The notes under the pieces are model-generated. The model searched no databases, was not told the DNA's origin, and saw nothing but the letters and a program-made list of their open reading frames with translations. From the NCBI GenBank assembly GCA_018340375.1, contig JAFFJZ010000008.1:1984001-2048000 (forward strand): 64,000 nucleotides of DNA, written 5' to 3'. The DNA comes from Gonatopus flavifemur (lineage: Eukaryota > Arthropoda > Insecta > Hymenoptera > Dryinidae). Shown piece after piece: positions 47,770-59,373 of the stretch (positions are counted from its first letter, which is position 1; each line of letters opens with the position of its first letter). A program made the position numbers and the translations under genes.

Positions 47770-50604
47770 ATGTCGAATTTCGTGCGTCTTTGGCTACATG
47801 TCTCTATTGTAGTTATTTTTACAGTGAACGTTTTTGGAGACAAAAATGGTATTGTAGATTTTGGATTACTATAGCATTTCGTTGTCATAAGATTTTCTGG
47901 AAGTGGTTGATCTGAATAATAATGATTAATAGTAACCCGAGGAAAAATAAATTAGATCTAAAAAGATCCATTCGATTTTTTCTCGGGAAGTTTTCCTGGA
48001 AAATCTCGGAAGTTTTTGGAGTCTGGTCGTTCGGTCTTGAAGAAAAAACAGATCAAAACTACTAAATAAACATCTAACCACAAGGAATTCCTTAAACATT
48101 GCTTTTTTTCATAGATATGTTGGATAAAATCAAAGGCGCTCTTCAATATGCCACTAATTATTTGGAGACTGCAAGGGACATTGCTGATTTGGTGGCCAAA
48201 AATTTCAAAAACAGGAAGGATAATCAAGAACCACAGGAAGAGGGAGGAAAAACAGCGCGGGATAGGTTTGGTCCACCAAATCTCGTTACAGGTTTCTTCC
48301 GACTGCTTGGTTTGGACTCTCAAAAGATTACTGCCATCGCAATCAATAGCGTGATATTTTTGGCTCAAATGGTGAAACATTTTTCTTTCATTATGAATAT
48401 TTTGTCATTTGAATTCATGACAATTTCTCCCGCAGAAAAGTTCTCCCTGTCCTTTTCCATAAACTTGCAAGATTTCCATGTTTTGTGAAAAAAATGGGCG
48501 ATGAAAGAAGAAAATTTTGCAAGGACGAGCAGAACTTTTCTGAGGGCTTGGATTTTCGGAAGTGAAAAGTTATTCTCTCATTCATATCAATAAATCCTCC
48601 GGGGAGAAAAAGTTTTTTGTTGAAATCTCTGAAAATTTCTTTGAGGTTCTTTAACCCTCAACCATGCACTCCTGTCATGTCGGTCATTCCGACGCATTGC
48701 ATAATCGGGGGCTGATATTGTAATGTAAGTAAGTTCAAACCTCTTTGCTTCGAATGCTTTTTGAAAATGCGTAATCCGCCAATTAGTTTCCGAGTAGCAT
48801 GTATTTGAAACTCAGCTCGGGTCAATTAGACCCAAGGTACGTGGTTGTGTAACTGTTTTGATGAAAAAGGGAAACATATTTTGAGACTGTATAAGAGAGG
48901 TTCGGGTATTCTTTTGAGTGAAGGTATGTTTTGAACTTCTGTTACTGATTGGAATTCTACACATGTGGTTTAGGTTCGATCATCTTCCTTTATACGTTTT
49001 TTGTATCAATATCTTTGTTTCAGATAAGTTCACTCTTCCAAATCGCTCCTCCACAAGATACAGAGATCATCAACGGTAGAGATCTCGAAGAATATAATTG
49101 GGATCTTCTACGATTGATTCTTGAGACCAAAAATCAAAAGGTAATTTCGACGTATACTACTTCAACAGCGTGAATGTGTTAATTTCACTAGCATCTGATT
49201 GTTGTACATACAGGGTGTCGATGGACAATAGTGTTCTATTGCAATAGGATCGTATGAAAATTATATTCTGCAACGTATTCTACAATGATGTATTTTCTCT
49301 CACTGAAAAAAATTCTTTGAACTAAATTCATGGCAATAGTATTTTAAATAAAGTCGCAGCTCCTACACCATTTGGAAAGACCAAGAACGCGTGCACTGAG
49401 AAAAGTTTGGTACTTGACCTGACATTTCAATAGGGCGCAGCATTTGTACTTACGACTTGGCGTGACTCTTCCACCAACTCTGGCGCAGGAGTTGCATTCG
49501 AGTACGTACAGCTTCAATTTACATTCAATATGTAAGTCAGATTTGGCGTAGGAGCCGCACCAAATCGTACGTACGAATGCTAAGCTTCATTGAAATGACA
49601 GATTGAATTGCAAACTTCTTTCAGTGTGTTGACGCCAACGAATGTCAATTGAAAAGTGACATCCACACGAGAAAAACAATTGACAGGGGTTTCTAGATGT
49701 CGGACTTTTGAAGTATTAGTGCCGTGAATGTGTCTCATAACTCTCCGAACTCCTCTACTGATGATACTTACGTTAGCGCAGTGAAAATTAACGCGAAAAA
49801 AATATTTTTTCTTGCACATTGGCCATCAATGTACGGGCTTTCAATTATCCGTGTGACAATTTCTCCGTATAGATGAAATTTTGGATAGATAAAAACTTGA
49901 GAATAGATACAACAGTAGGATCGAAACGGATAAAAATGCAATCTAATTTTATTCGTTTCGATCATTTTGATCGAAATTTGAATCGTTCATTGAAAAGGAT
50001 TTGAACTCTTGCTGTACATTTTTTGAATGATGTTTCCAGTCCTAAGGATTTAATTCGAGAAGAGAAATAACGATGATTCATTCGATTTTGTGAGTGCAAA
50101 TTTTCATTTCGTTCTTGTAAACGGTTCAAACTTCAACAACATGTTTCGATCCTATTCTTGTATTCATTTCCGAGTTTCTATCCGAATCTATCCAACATTT
50201 GCATTAGGGTCATGCTCAGAAGATTATTATTCAAAACAGTCTCATCTAAAAGTTTTAGGCATATTCGTATCACATTTGAAACATCTGTGTGCCGTTTGGG
50301 TATCTTCATTAAACTAATCATTTCGAATACATTTCCCCAGATTCAAAGTTTGATCAAACAAGCGCAAGATGAAGAACTGACTGATCAGCTCATTGATAAA
50401 ATGGACGGTTTTGAGGCATCTTGCATCCGATTATTAATATGCAAAAGTTCACCAGTTATCAAAGCAGCTCAGATGTCACTGAAGAACAGAACCAGACGAA
50501 ACACACGTGATATCACAGCTTGGCTTCCATCAAGGAAAGAAATAGAATCCAACGGAGATGAATGTGAAGACAAACATCTTGATTGTGTTTTATTTCCTAA
50601 TTGA
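47770..50604 (+). CDS. Unrecognised secreted protein with C-terminal cysteines, four exons
   Basis: Exons 47770-47848, 48115-48371, 49024-49140 and 50341-50604 (TGA) have GT/AG borders and compatible phases, giving 238 residues. Exon 1 alone encodes a signal peptide (MSNFVRLWLHVSIVVIFTVN, then VFG). Exon 2 carries a helical DMLDKIKGALQYATNYLETA, an acidic/Q-rich stretch and the hydrophobic ITAIAINSVIFLAQM. Exon 3 has APPQDTEIINGRDLEEYNWD. Exon 4 has GFEASCIRLLICKSSPVIKA with cysteines at about 179 and 185, then two more at about 226 and 233 (CEDKHLDC). The SC-(5)-C motif after an aspartate-rich helix recalls several insect extracellular families, but I cannot name this one. The four independent phase matches make the model strong. 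It lies head-to-head with the minus-strand membrane-protein gene. Confidence 0.75.
48655..48856. mobile_element. Degraded TTAA-type (piggyBac-like) MITE in an intron
   Basis: The left end is TTAA followed by CCCTCAACCATGCACTCCTG, and the right end, reverse-complemented, is CACAACCACGTACCTTGGGTC. Subterminal palindromes GTCGGTCATTCCGAC and GGGTCAATTAGACCC are present. The right TTAA is not intact. It lies in intron 2 of the secreted-protein gene at 47770-50604. Confidence 0.5.
49973..50134. mobile_element. Foldback MITE, GAAGTTTGAATCG family, copy 2
   Basis: GAAATTTGAATCGTTCATTG at the left and AAACGGTTCAAACTTC at the right form the inverted ends. It is in intron 3 of the secreted-protein gene. 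Confidence 0.55.
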
Positions 50605-50943
50605 TCACCTAGCAAAAATTTTTCCCCTCAACAGTTCACACATCCACCATGTTCTTTGAATGATATCAGAAAGTTCTCCAATATGTCGGTTTCGAAAATC
50701 TTTCAAATGCCTCTCTTGTAAGATCTAGCTAGATCTCATAAGGAAGGTATCTGAAAGATTTTTGAAACCGACGCATTAGAGAACTTTTAGATATCATTTA
50801 GAGAATGAAATGAATGTTTGGAATGTTGAAGGGAAAATGGTAACTAGGTAATTTGTGATCTATCGTTACTAAGGTAATATGAAACTTTATACTTTAAACA
50901 CTCATCTTGATTCATGATCCCACAATATTTCAATAATTCTCTT

Positions 50944-51088
50944 GAAGTTTGAATCGTTTATTGAAACAAAACGAAAATTCGAACTCACAAAACCTGAGAA
51001 AACATTGATGATCACATTCCCGAATAAACTCTTTAGAATTGGAAACATCTTTTAAAGAATGTACTACAAGATTTTGGGGCTACAAAAG
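50944..51088. mobile_element. GAAGTTTGAATCG family, copy 3 (left half)
   Basis: It matches copy 1 from GAAGTTTGAATCGTTTATTG through ATGTACTACAAGATTTTGG, then stops; the right inverted end is missing. It lies downstream of the secreted-protein stop codon. Confidence 0.55.
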
Positions 51089-51094
51089 CAAACT

Positions 51095-52250
51095 AAGAAA
51101 ATTATGAAGTCTTTTACATGAAGAGTTTATCAAATTTCATAATAAAATATTGAATTCAATAAAACCATTGTTGATGTTCCAAATTTATTCTTCTATTTTG
51201 AGAATACCCTCCTTATTTTTTATAACATATTTGTAAAATTCAATCTACAATTGTTACATTCCAAGAAGAAATTTTGAAATTTCATCATCAATATCAAATT
51301 TTAGGATTATTATTAAATTTAATATAGCTATATGGTATTTCATAGAGAATTTCGTATTAAATTTGAGAATTCTTTTGACCGTGCATTTAATAACTCACTT
51401 GCAATATCATCCAAATAAATCGGTTTGTAAGAAAGATACGTCTTAATTCAAACACATTTTTTATTTCTATTTCTTTATCTGATTCAATACTTGAGTCAAA
51501 TCTAATTATATCACTACATCAGTATTTTCAAAATCACATTTTCGCAAGAGATTCATATAATTTTTTCGCCTCTCTTTATATAAGTTTCATTGTCAAACAT
51601 GAATACTGATTGTTTCCGTACGTTTATAAGTGCTAAGAGAATGCAAGAAAAAAGTGTGAGGTGCAATTGTATACAAATTGGAAAAAAACGAAATCATTGA
51701 AATAATATTTTCATACATTCAGTATTTTGATGTTAACTATCTGAACTTCTGATTCGTTCAAATTACCAATTCTCCAATACAATATAAGAATTAATATTAT
51801 ATAATCACTATACAATGATTCATGTCCTCACACGAGATAAAGAAAATTGAAAACTTCTTTAAGTAGCACAACAACGGTGCGTTTCGAAACTGTAAATGGA
51901 GAATTTCACAAGTCCATTGTCTTTATTGACGCATATGTTATACTCAAAATGAAATGAAAAAGAGAAATTGCAGTTTCCAAGCGTGAATCCAGGAGTTCTA
52001 TCATCTTATGAACAATATTACATGATATATTGCAAAATGTTTGATTGAAAGGTTCAAAGCACTTCGTTATCGCATTACATAGTCAATTTTTATTTTCTTT
52101 TTTCCGTGCGGACAATTTTCAGGTGGTTTACAAATTATATCTAAAGAATGGCAACTTTTTGCCCCGAAGCATTAATTTTTTCATTGAAATTCTTGAACTG
52201 GAGGAATAAATAAACAAACGAATGAAATATATAATGTTCATCACAATGAT
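51095..52250. other. Gene-free AT-rich stretch
   Basis: A degraded relative of the 43197-43490 MITE occupies about 51110-51390 (ATTTCATAATAAAATATTG, TTAAATTTAATA words). The remainder shows no structure I can support. Confidence 0.4.
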
Positions 52251-52256
52251 ACTTAA

Positions 52257-52611
52257 CCCTTAGCTGCCACACTGCAGGGGTCGATTATGACCCCAACTGT
52301 AAACGTACGTCAAAGCCAAGCTATGCGTACATATGTCTTGGAAAAATTTTAGAGAGTACTGAAACTATGCCCATTTTCAATCAAATAATTTCTCTAAAGA
52401 AAAATTGTTTCCATCGATCGTTGGGTATATTTTCGTTTCTGAATGACATTATCACTGTATCGTGAAAAAGAATCATATGAAACATCGACAATCATGTCAC
52501 GCTAGGGTGGAGTGAGGTGAAGAAACTCTAAAGTGACACCAGATTGCGCAGATGGTAATTCAAGGTTGAATCATGTTGGGATCAGTCTGACCCCAGTGTG
52601 GCAGCTGAGAG
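52257..52611. mobile_element. piggyBac-like MITE with TTAA flanks
   Basis: TTAA (52253-52256 and 52612-52615) flanks CCCTTAGCTGCCACACTG on the left and CAGTGTGGCAGCTGAGAG on the right. Just inside lies a GGGGTCgattatGACCCC palindrome, echoed on the right by GATCAGTCTGACCCC. TTAA duplication and a CCCT start are piggyBac hallmarks. The interior is non-coding. Confidence 0.85.
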
Positions 52612-52723
52612 TTAATTCTTACAATTCGAAAGTACACAAAGTACGAGAGTTCACAATTACAAAGGACCATGATTCCATGCGGGAAAAAAGCGTTCCACCA
52701 ATGTTCGAATATATTCATGTTGG

Positions 52724-52924
52724 TGAAGTTTGACTCGTTTATCGAAACCAATGAGTGATCTAATAACGAAATACTCAACTACTGAAGACCCTAAATTTCG
52801 CAGTACTTTTTTCAAACGATGTTTTGAATTCAAAGGAGTTGATTTGAAAAGTTGAACAACGATCATCCATCAGATTTTATGGATTTACATCTTCGTTTCG
52901 TTTCTATAAACGATTCAAACTTCA
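52724..52924. mobile_element. Foldback MITE, GAAGTTTGAATCG family, copy 4
   Basis: Left GAAGTTTGACTCGTTTATCG and right TTTCTATAAACGATTCAAAC (then TTC) are inverted repeats. Interior words TTTCAAACGATGTTTTGAATTC parallel copy 1 in reverse orientation. Confidence 0.65.
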
Positions 52925-53181
52925 GCAGCCTGAATATTTGTCTTATTTCATTGTGTTCCTAAATTTCTGAATGATATTAAAATAAAAATTATCAATTCAT
53001 CTTAAAGTACAGAATATTCTTCTAGTCTTATCTTTTGATGGATCCGGAATATTGATTAAGAACCATGATTCGAAATTCAGTACATCAAAAACCAAAATCG
53101 AAACAATATTTCATTGAAATTCTTCGCTTGTAATTATAAAATTCCACATTATAATTCTGAGAAATTTCAAACTTTCTCTAT

Positions 53182-53376
53182 AGGGTAAAGCGGGGTGAGA
53201 TGACGCACTTTCTTGGTCCTCTTCAGCATAAATTAATATATCAAACCTCATTCACTCAAGAGGAATACAAGGGTTCCATTAAAATCTTCAGATTGTACTT
53301 GAGTACATGAGGTTTATGTATTATTTTATGCTGTTGAAGAGCGGAAAAGTGTGTCATCTTATCCTGATTTATTCTA
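53182..53376. mobile_element. Foldback MITE (GATGACGCAC / GTGTGTCATC arms)
   Basis: GGTGAGATGACGCACTTTC, CTCTTCAGCATAAATTAAT and AAACCTCATT on the left match, inverted, AATGAGGTTTATGTATTATT-type, ATGCTGTTGAAGAG and GTGTGTCATCTTATCC words on the right. The arms are about 80 bases. Non-coding. Confidence 0.7.
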
Positions 53377-53895
53377 GATTTTGTAATATTAGTCAACAAT
53401 ATTATATTCGCTTCTCTTTAGACATTCATTCTGTATCATACTATTTTTTCCTGGAAATCCATCCGAATATTCCTTTCTTCGTCCATTCAATGTTTGGAAA
53501 TAGAATGTATGTACATTTGGAGGTGTCTTGTTCTAACATACTGACGACGATACAATGTCAAGTGTAAAATGTTAAATGTGTAAATGTGTAATTTGTAAAA
53601 TGTGATAAATGTTCAATGTGTAATGAATCAATGGATAATGAATAACCAGAGTTCGAAACGACACTGGTTTCATCATGGCCCTATGTATCGAATAAATATA
53701 TTTATTTACATCAAAAATTATCTGAACACATACTCCATCCATAATAATAATAGACACACATAGGGCACTTTGTGAAAAAGAATTTTACAAATTTTTCTGC
53801 GTATATCAATGTAAAATCAATGAATATTAAAAATATGATCGATTAATTCTCTGCATTCTTCATTGGAGAAATCAATTACCAATTACTGGTGTCTA

Positions 53896-54098
53896 TCCAG
53901 TAAACAATTCTTTGGCCAACATCAGGAACAGTCATAATATTATCTAAATGATGTCGAAATGATCTCTGATGTGACGATTTCTGCCGTATTTTTTATGCTT
54001 CCTCAAGATGGCCTAAATCATGGCATCAGAGATCATGTCGAAATTTTTCAGATCACATTATGAAAGTTACAAATGGAAATCTCATAATGTTTATTGGG
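53896..54098. mobile_element. TA-flanked foldback MITE with CCCAATAAACA-type ends
   Basis: Left TCCAGTAAACAATTC and right ATAATGTTTATTGGG are inverted, with TA outside each end. Inside, GATGTCGAAATGATCTCTGATG pairs with CATCAGAGATCATGTCGAAA. Its CCCAATAAACAT end equals that of the 43859-44978 element. Confidence 0.75.
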
Positions 54099-54510
54099 TA
54101 AGTATTCATTCGCTTTTTCATTCATTCATTATTCTTTGGCGGTTATAAAGGCATGGCAATACAATTAGAGTTCGTGTGTGGCTTCAGCTGACTCCTTATT
54201 TCCTGAAAATAATATTCAATTGTATAGGGATGAGAATCCAGTGAACAATATGTTATCACCAAGAATTTTTAGAAATCTCCGAGATGTGTGTAAGGAGGTC
54301 AGATAGACTTCTCAGAAGGTCAACTTAAAGACATCAAAATATCATTAGATACGTCAATTTTTTTTTAGAAAAATAAGAGATTGTTACACAGAGGAAAGTT
54401 TATATTAAAGGTTATTAGACAAAGTATCGTACCCGTGGGATATACTCGATTATGACGATAGGAACTAGAACGTCTTATTTTCTTATTACTCCGCATATTA
54501 ACTACAAGAA

Positions 54511-56885
54511 CCCATATAAAAATTTTTAGGTTCTGCCAATGCTGACAATAGAACATAGCTTGCCGCGATGTTGACAGGCAAGGCTTTGCAATCTATAAAT
54601 ATTCGATCTTGATTAACAACGAATATAACGTTGCATCTACATTGATGTTCAACGAATTTCGGTTGTCAGCCTACCATTGATTCACAATTCCGCCAGGCTT
54701 GGCGCTTGCTAGGCTGATCCTTGGTCCAATATTGACCGAACGATAGATTCTATTGAAGGTGAGGATCATTCGAAACATGGTCAAATATTGCCACAAACTT
54801 TGGTCTAGTCTGGATAAAAATGATTTTTCAATGTAGCGCCGATCATTGGTAATAGCATGGCTCAATATTGGCATGCTCCTCAATTTTAACTTTTGATAGC
54901 TGAATTGCTACACCGAGAGAAAATCCATGCATTTTTAACGTGGGAATCAAATGATTTCAGAGCTTGAATTCAATCATGCTTCCGTAGTATGAAACCAGAG
55001 CGTGAGTAGTTCGGCTTTCATAAAATATATGCATTATATTATCCATTAATTGAAATCACTGTGTTCATGCTTCAAAAGCATAGATGCTGACCTCAAATTG
55101 CATGAACAGCGTTCATATTCTTGCATCAGACGCAAGAGACTTCCCAACCCAGCGAAGCTCGAGACACACGCTTTTTGGGTATGTAAGAGTCGAGATTTAC
55201 TGGTACGCTAGCGCCCATGCGTACGATCAGAGAAATTGGTTATGATTTCAAACAGAAAGGACGATTTCAACTCATCCCATGCTATAGGAAAGTTTTCTCG
55301 ATATTCAAACCAGTGAACATCTGGAGAAACCAGTGATTGAATTCATCAATATATTATTTCATGTAATAATGTATAGAAAATTTTATACACCATAAAAATA
55401 TACATGCATATGGAGGACCTTATAGGAAATCAGGAATGCCTCATCAGGCCCTGATATTTTCCCGTCCAAAATTTCTACTAGGGCGTAGCCATGGACCATC
55501 AGTTGAGATTTAATGCTCTTCTACCGTATTTGTACTCCCCGTTCGGCCAGCTTATTGAGGCGTTGCGTCAAAGTTTCGACTCTCGCCTCGCACATGCCCA
55601 AAAAGCATGTGTCCCAAACGCTTTAGCGATGAACTGCACCGTGCTTCTTTCGCATGTAACTATCACTTTTGAGGTATGTAGTACAAGCGTCGAAAGCATG
55701 AACTATGCATACGCCCTTACTAATACAGTCCCAAGTGTGTATTAACGGTGGGCCCAATCTAAACCCAGGGTGGGCAGACGAATGGGGCCAATCCTGAGAT
55801 GATAACATCGTTCCGAGCTTAGCTGTATTGCTTTGTCCGAGGATTGGTAACACCATGGGCTCAGCATGAACCCAGATTAGGAAATCAATACTGCCCCTTC
55901 CTTTTTGTTTCAAATTGGAAAATTGCTTTGAAACCCCAGCGGGCATGAATTTCAGCCCCACTTTGGCAAAGTGTTGAGTTCCATCGTGCCTATATCGTAC
56001 ACACATCTTCGGGATATGAATTCACCCCAATCTTGGCCTAACGCTGGTCCAAATTGAGGCTAAGTTCAAATGTGCCCGCACTAAGATTCATTATTTCCAT
56101 TTTCTACCAACCATAATTGTATGGGAAAGCACAATAGAGCCAAGATTGAGGCAACACGGGCCCCATCGTCATTCCCCAATACTAGGTTAAAGAAGATGGA
56201 CCCAGCCTGGGGCCCATTGCCACTGTAGGCAATACACGCTTGGGGTATGATTGATTGCTTTACTCACAAAGCATCACATTCATGCACCGACTTCTCGATA
56301 GCGTATTAACTTCAAATGTATGAATCGATCCCACGGACAGAACGCATGCATTTTCTCTCGGTGTAGCTAAGTTACCAATCGAGTGTTTCTCGCGAGTAGT
56401 GAGAAATGTATACACGGGATGTATAAGACTCAAATAATTATCTGGAAGAACAGTCAATCGTTCTTTGTTACACATTACACCAGAGGGTTTCCACCGCTGT
56501 TCCATATTGTGTATACTTCTCATGGCAAATTTTAGCGAAAAAAATACCGAGTTATTTACAGATAAATGAGGAGAATACAATAAGATCTTGAATGACATAT
56601 ATCGGCAAATTTTGGAATGCGCATACTTTTTACATATTTTTGGGTTAATTATTTTATACAGTTTTATCATCGGCGCAACATTGATAAACAAATTTTTCTC
56701 TTGTTTTCTAACGATGGTCATTGCCATTTCTGCACCAATGAAGGGGCCCCATTGAAGAAACACATTGATAAATCATAAAATGATGTTATCATTTCAGTGT
56801 TGCGGCATGCTTGATTGCCAAGCCTCGGCCATACTTCATCTAAATTGCGCCATGTTAGCGCCAATGGTCAATTTCTGTAGGGAGA
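54511..56885. mobile_element. CCCATAC-type MITE, copy 2, split by a nested element
   Basis: Segments 54511-54909 and 56367-56885 align with the left and right parts of 13941-14829: CCAATGCTGACAAT, TTGACAGGCAAGG and GTGTTTCTCGCGAGT, then CATGTTAGCGCCAATGGTCA near the end. The copy is more diverged at its tips. The interruption between TTGCTA and GCTAAGTTACC is the 1.46-kb element listed next. Confidence 0.8.
54910..56366. mobile_element. Nested 1.46-kb element with CACCGAGAGAAAA ends
   Basis: CACCGAGAGAAAATCCATGC (then AT) and ATGCATTTTCTCTCGGTG are terminal inverted repeats, flanked by GCTA on each side; an extra TA lies inside the right GCTA. TGAATTCAATC and GAACGCATGCATT words extend the symmetry. 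The interior contains AACCCAGGGTGGGCAGACG- and TGGGCTCAGCATGAACCC-type words. There is no transposase frame. Confidence 0.75.
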
Positions 56886-57351
56886 GAATTGTGGTGATCT
56901 GTCGCATACTCATGGTTCTACGCCACAATGAAGTATATCCCATAGCTACGATCGGTGTCGGACTGGCTTTCCCCAAGGCCCCCGGCTGGGAAATACGTTG
57001 GGCTCCCTATACTGGAAACAAAATTTCATTCCACGAAATAAATAGTTTATTTGTCCTCTCTCCATAGCATATTCCTTGGGATTGATGAAATATTCGATCA
57101 AATCAAATAGTGGAGTGCTTGCCCCGAGTAATTTGGTCTTGTAGATAAATAATGTATTCGCCACAAGTAATCAATTTTGGCATGCAATTGAATAATTAAT
57201 CCCTACGAATAAATATTTTATGAAGCGAAGACGAATAAATTTTTTTTTTGCATTGCAGACGCAGCACATGATCAGAAAAATCGAAATTCTATCATCATTC
57301 ATAAACAAAGAAAAGAAAACTGAGAACTGGTACTGAGTATTGGTTTCCCAC

Positions 57352-57618
57352 ACGGAGAAAAAGGTATCTTAAAAAGTACCATAATTTATGGATTTTCTGC
57401 GCTGGTCTGACCGAGTCTAAATATTCACCTGAAAAAACCTCTGAAAGTACCATAATGTCTTGGACTTTTATACGGAAGGTACCATACTTATTTCAAAAAG
57501 TCCAAGAAATTATGGTACTTTTAGAGATTCATGCAAGTGAATATTCCGACTCGGGTCAGATCAGCGCTGAAAATCCATAAATTATGGTATTTTTCAAGAT
57601 ATCTGTTTTCTCAGTGCA
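57352..57618. mobile_element. Near-perfect 267-bp hairpin MITE (CACGGAGAAAA type)
   Basis: The arms, each about 120 bases, share AAGTACCATAATTTATGG (followed by ATTTTC), GCGCTGRTCTGACC, AATATTCAC and CCATAAT/TCTTGGACTTTT blocks in inverted order around a centre near 57480. The ends are CACGGAGAAAAAGG and CTGTTTTCTCAGTG. It is non-coding and should form a long hairpin if transcribed. Confidence 0.85.
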
Positions 57619-58761
57619 ATACCGGAGGGCCCCGGGGGATCGTCGGAGAACCGGGCGGGCCAGTTCAACACTGGCTACGATATAAATATATTCATTTTTA
57701 CCACAAAATTTTTTCCGTGTATCCAAACAAACTCTTCAAGAGGATTTCCATGCGAGATCTCAGGAAAATAATACCATTCAGATATCAAGATGATAACATC
57801 GACAGATGGCTTTTAGAAGACCTTTTAAACAGTTCGTTCTCTCATAAATGTTCACTGGGAAAGGATTTGAGAATTCTCCTAACGTGTAATATGGCGTATG
57901 TGTTGATCAAGGTGGGATGTCGTTATAAATTATCTTCATATTTATTCTGAATGACGGATGAAAGAGTTTGAAACAATTTATAATAACATTTCTCTTGATA
58001 TAATTATCGTAACACCTACATCACATATACTTTTTACTTTCATATGTTTCACTATAAATCTCATATCATGTATAACTTTTGAATCACATTGTGACCATAC
58101 TTCACGTTAGTGTATTTTAAGATTGCATCATAAGAAGACCACTCATGTGACATTTTAAAGTACTTGAAAAAAGCTCAGAAATATTCCAAACTACAAAAAA
58201 AAACAAGATCACACATACAAATCTACTGGAGAATTTGTAATAATTACAGACCGGATTATATGCAACAAAAAAAGTGCGAAATATATGCAGTAGAATGTCG
58301 AATATATGCAGTAACATATCAAAAAAACTTCAACAAGTTTTTCGTTGAAAATATTATTTTTTCTCCAAAATTATCAGAAATATGCATGTTAGAACAGGTA
58401 CTGAAAAAAATATGCAAAAGGTCTGGATGTGGATGAAATACGCAGTCTTATGCAAATATGCATTTGCATATAATCCCGTCTCTAGTAATAATCATTTAAT
58501 CTTGTTCTGTGTTTCATAAAAAGAAATAATATTGATCTGAATTCCAGAATTTGTACAGGGTATATTTCTATAATTTTGTTTCCAATAGAAGATTTTTCAA
58601 TGTATATATTATATGTATATACTTGGTGGCTTACGTATACTTGAAACCATCGAATTAACAGGAAGACTAAGTTTTTGTTATCTCTATACTTTGAAATATC
58701 AGTACTGTTCATTTTAATACAACAATTATAAATAGTCTAATAAATTTTTTGTGTTTTTCTC

Positions 58762-59049
58762 TTACAGAGTTGCTTGACCAGGACTAACGAGATCAGGATT
58801 TTCAATACGTGCTTGTCGTAGCCAATCTCTGAGATTCCTGGTTCTCTCCATTAGATTCAATGTGCTTCGTTCAACTGTGCTGACACTGGTTGTGAAACCA
58901 CTATTAGGCCCGTACTGAGCGATGATGTTCTGCGTTGTTGCCGTTGGTGGTGTCTGAGCAGTTAGCTGTGATAAGATGTTCGACTGGATGTTTGGTATTC
59001 CAAAAGCTAATAAAATAAACAATCCACAATGAATAAATTTTATCATCAA
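58762..59049 (-). CDS. Possible small secreted protein
   Basis: A 95-residue frame starts MMIKFIHCGLFILLAFGIPN, a good signal peptide. It continues with a T/Q/N-rich segment (LTAQTPPTATTQNIIAQYGP), then LMERTRNLRDWLRQARIENP and DLVSPGQATL. The stop TAA lies within CT|GTAAGA, which could be a splice donor, so this may be the first exon of a longer gene. There is no family match that I know. Chance ORFs of this length are common here, so the call rests on the signal peptide and the charged amphipathic stretch. Confidence 0.4.
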   Translation of the reverse strand: MMIKFIHCGLFILLAFGIPNIQSNILSQLTAQTPPTATTQNIIAQYGPNSGFTTSVSTVERSTLNLMERTRNLRDWLRQARIENPDLVSPGQATL

Positions 59050-59373
59050 AAAATACGTTTCTGGGCAATTAATTGAACTATTAGGAGAATGTTCAAGAAA
59101 TTTCCACCAGACATTTAGTTCGAAGGTTTGGAGAAGAGCAATGTGAGATCTGTAAATCTCCTAGACACCAATTTTAAAAATGAATTTGAATAATGCTCGT
59201 AAGGTGCAATTTTAACCATGAGTTGAATGGTTTTTTCAACATGAATTTATTTTCTTCGATAAGGTTTACGTATAATGCGAACTGTAAAAAAAATTTGTAT
59301 TGATTTCAACCCTCAGTGGGCACATAGGGTCAATTTAAATAAAAATTTTCAATCTTACTTGGATATTTAGTCT

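Noticed and set aside
58164..58436. 90-codon plus-strand frame rich in K and Q
   Set aside because: Built from repeated ATATATGCAGTA-type words; low complexity.
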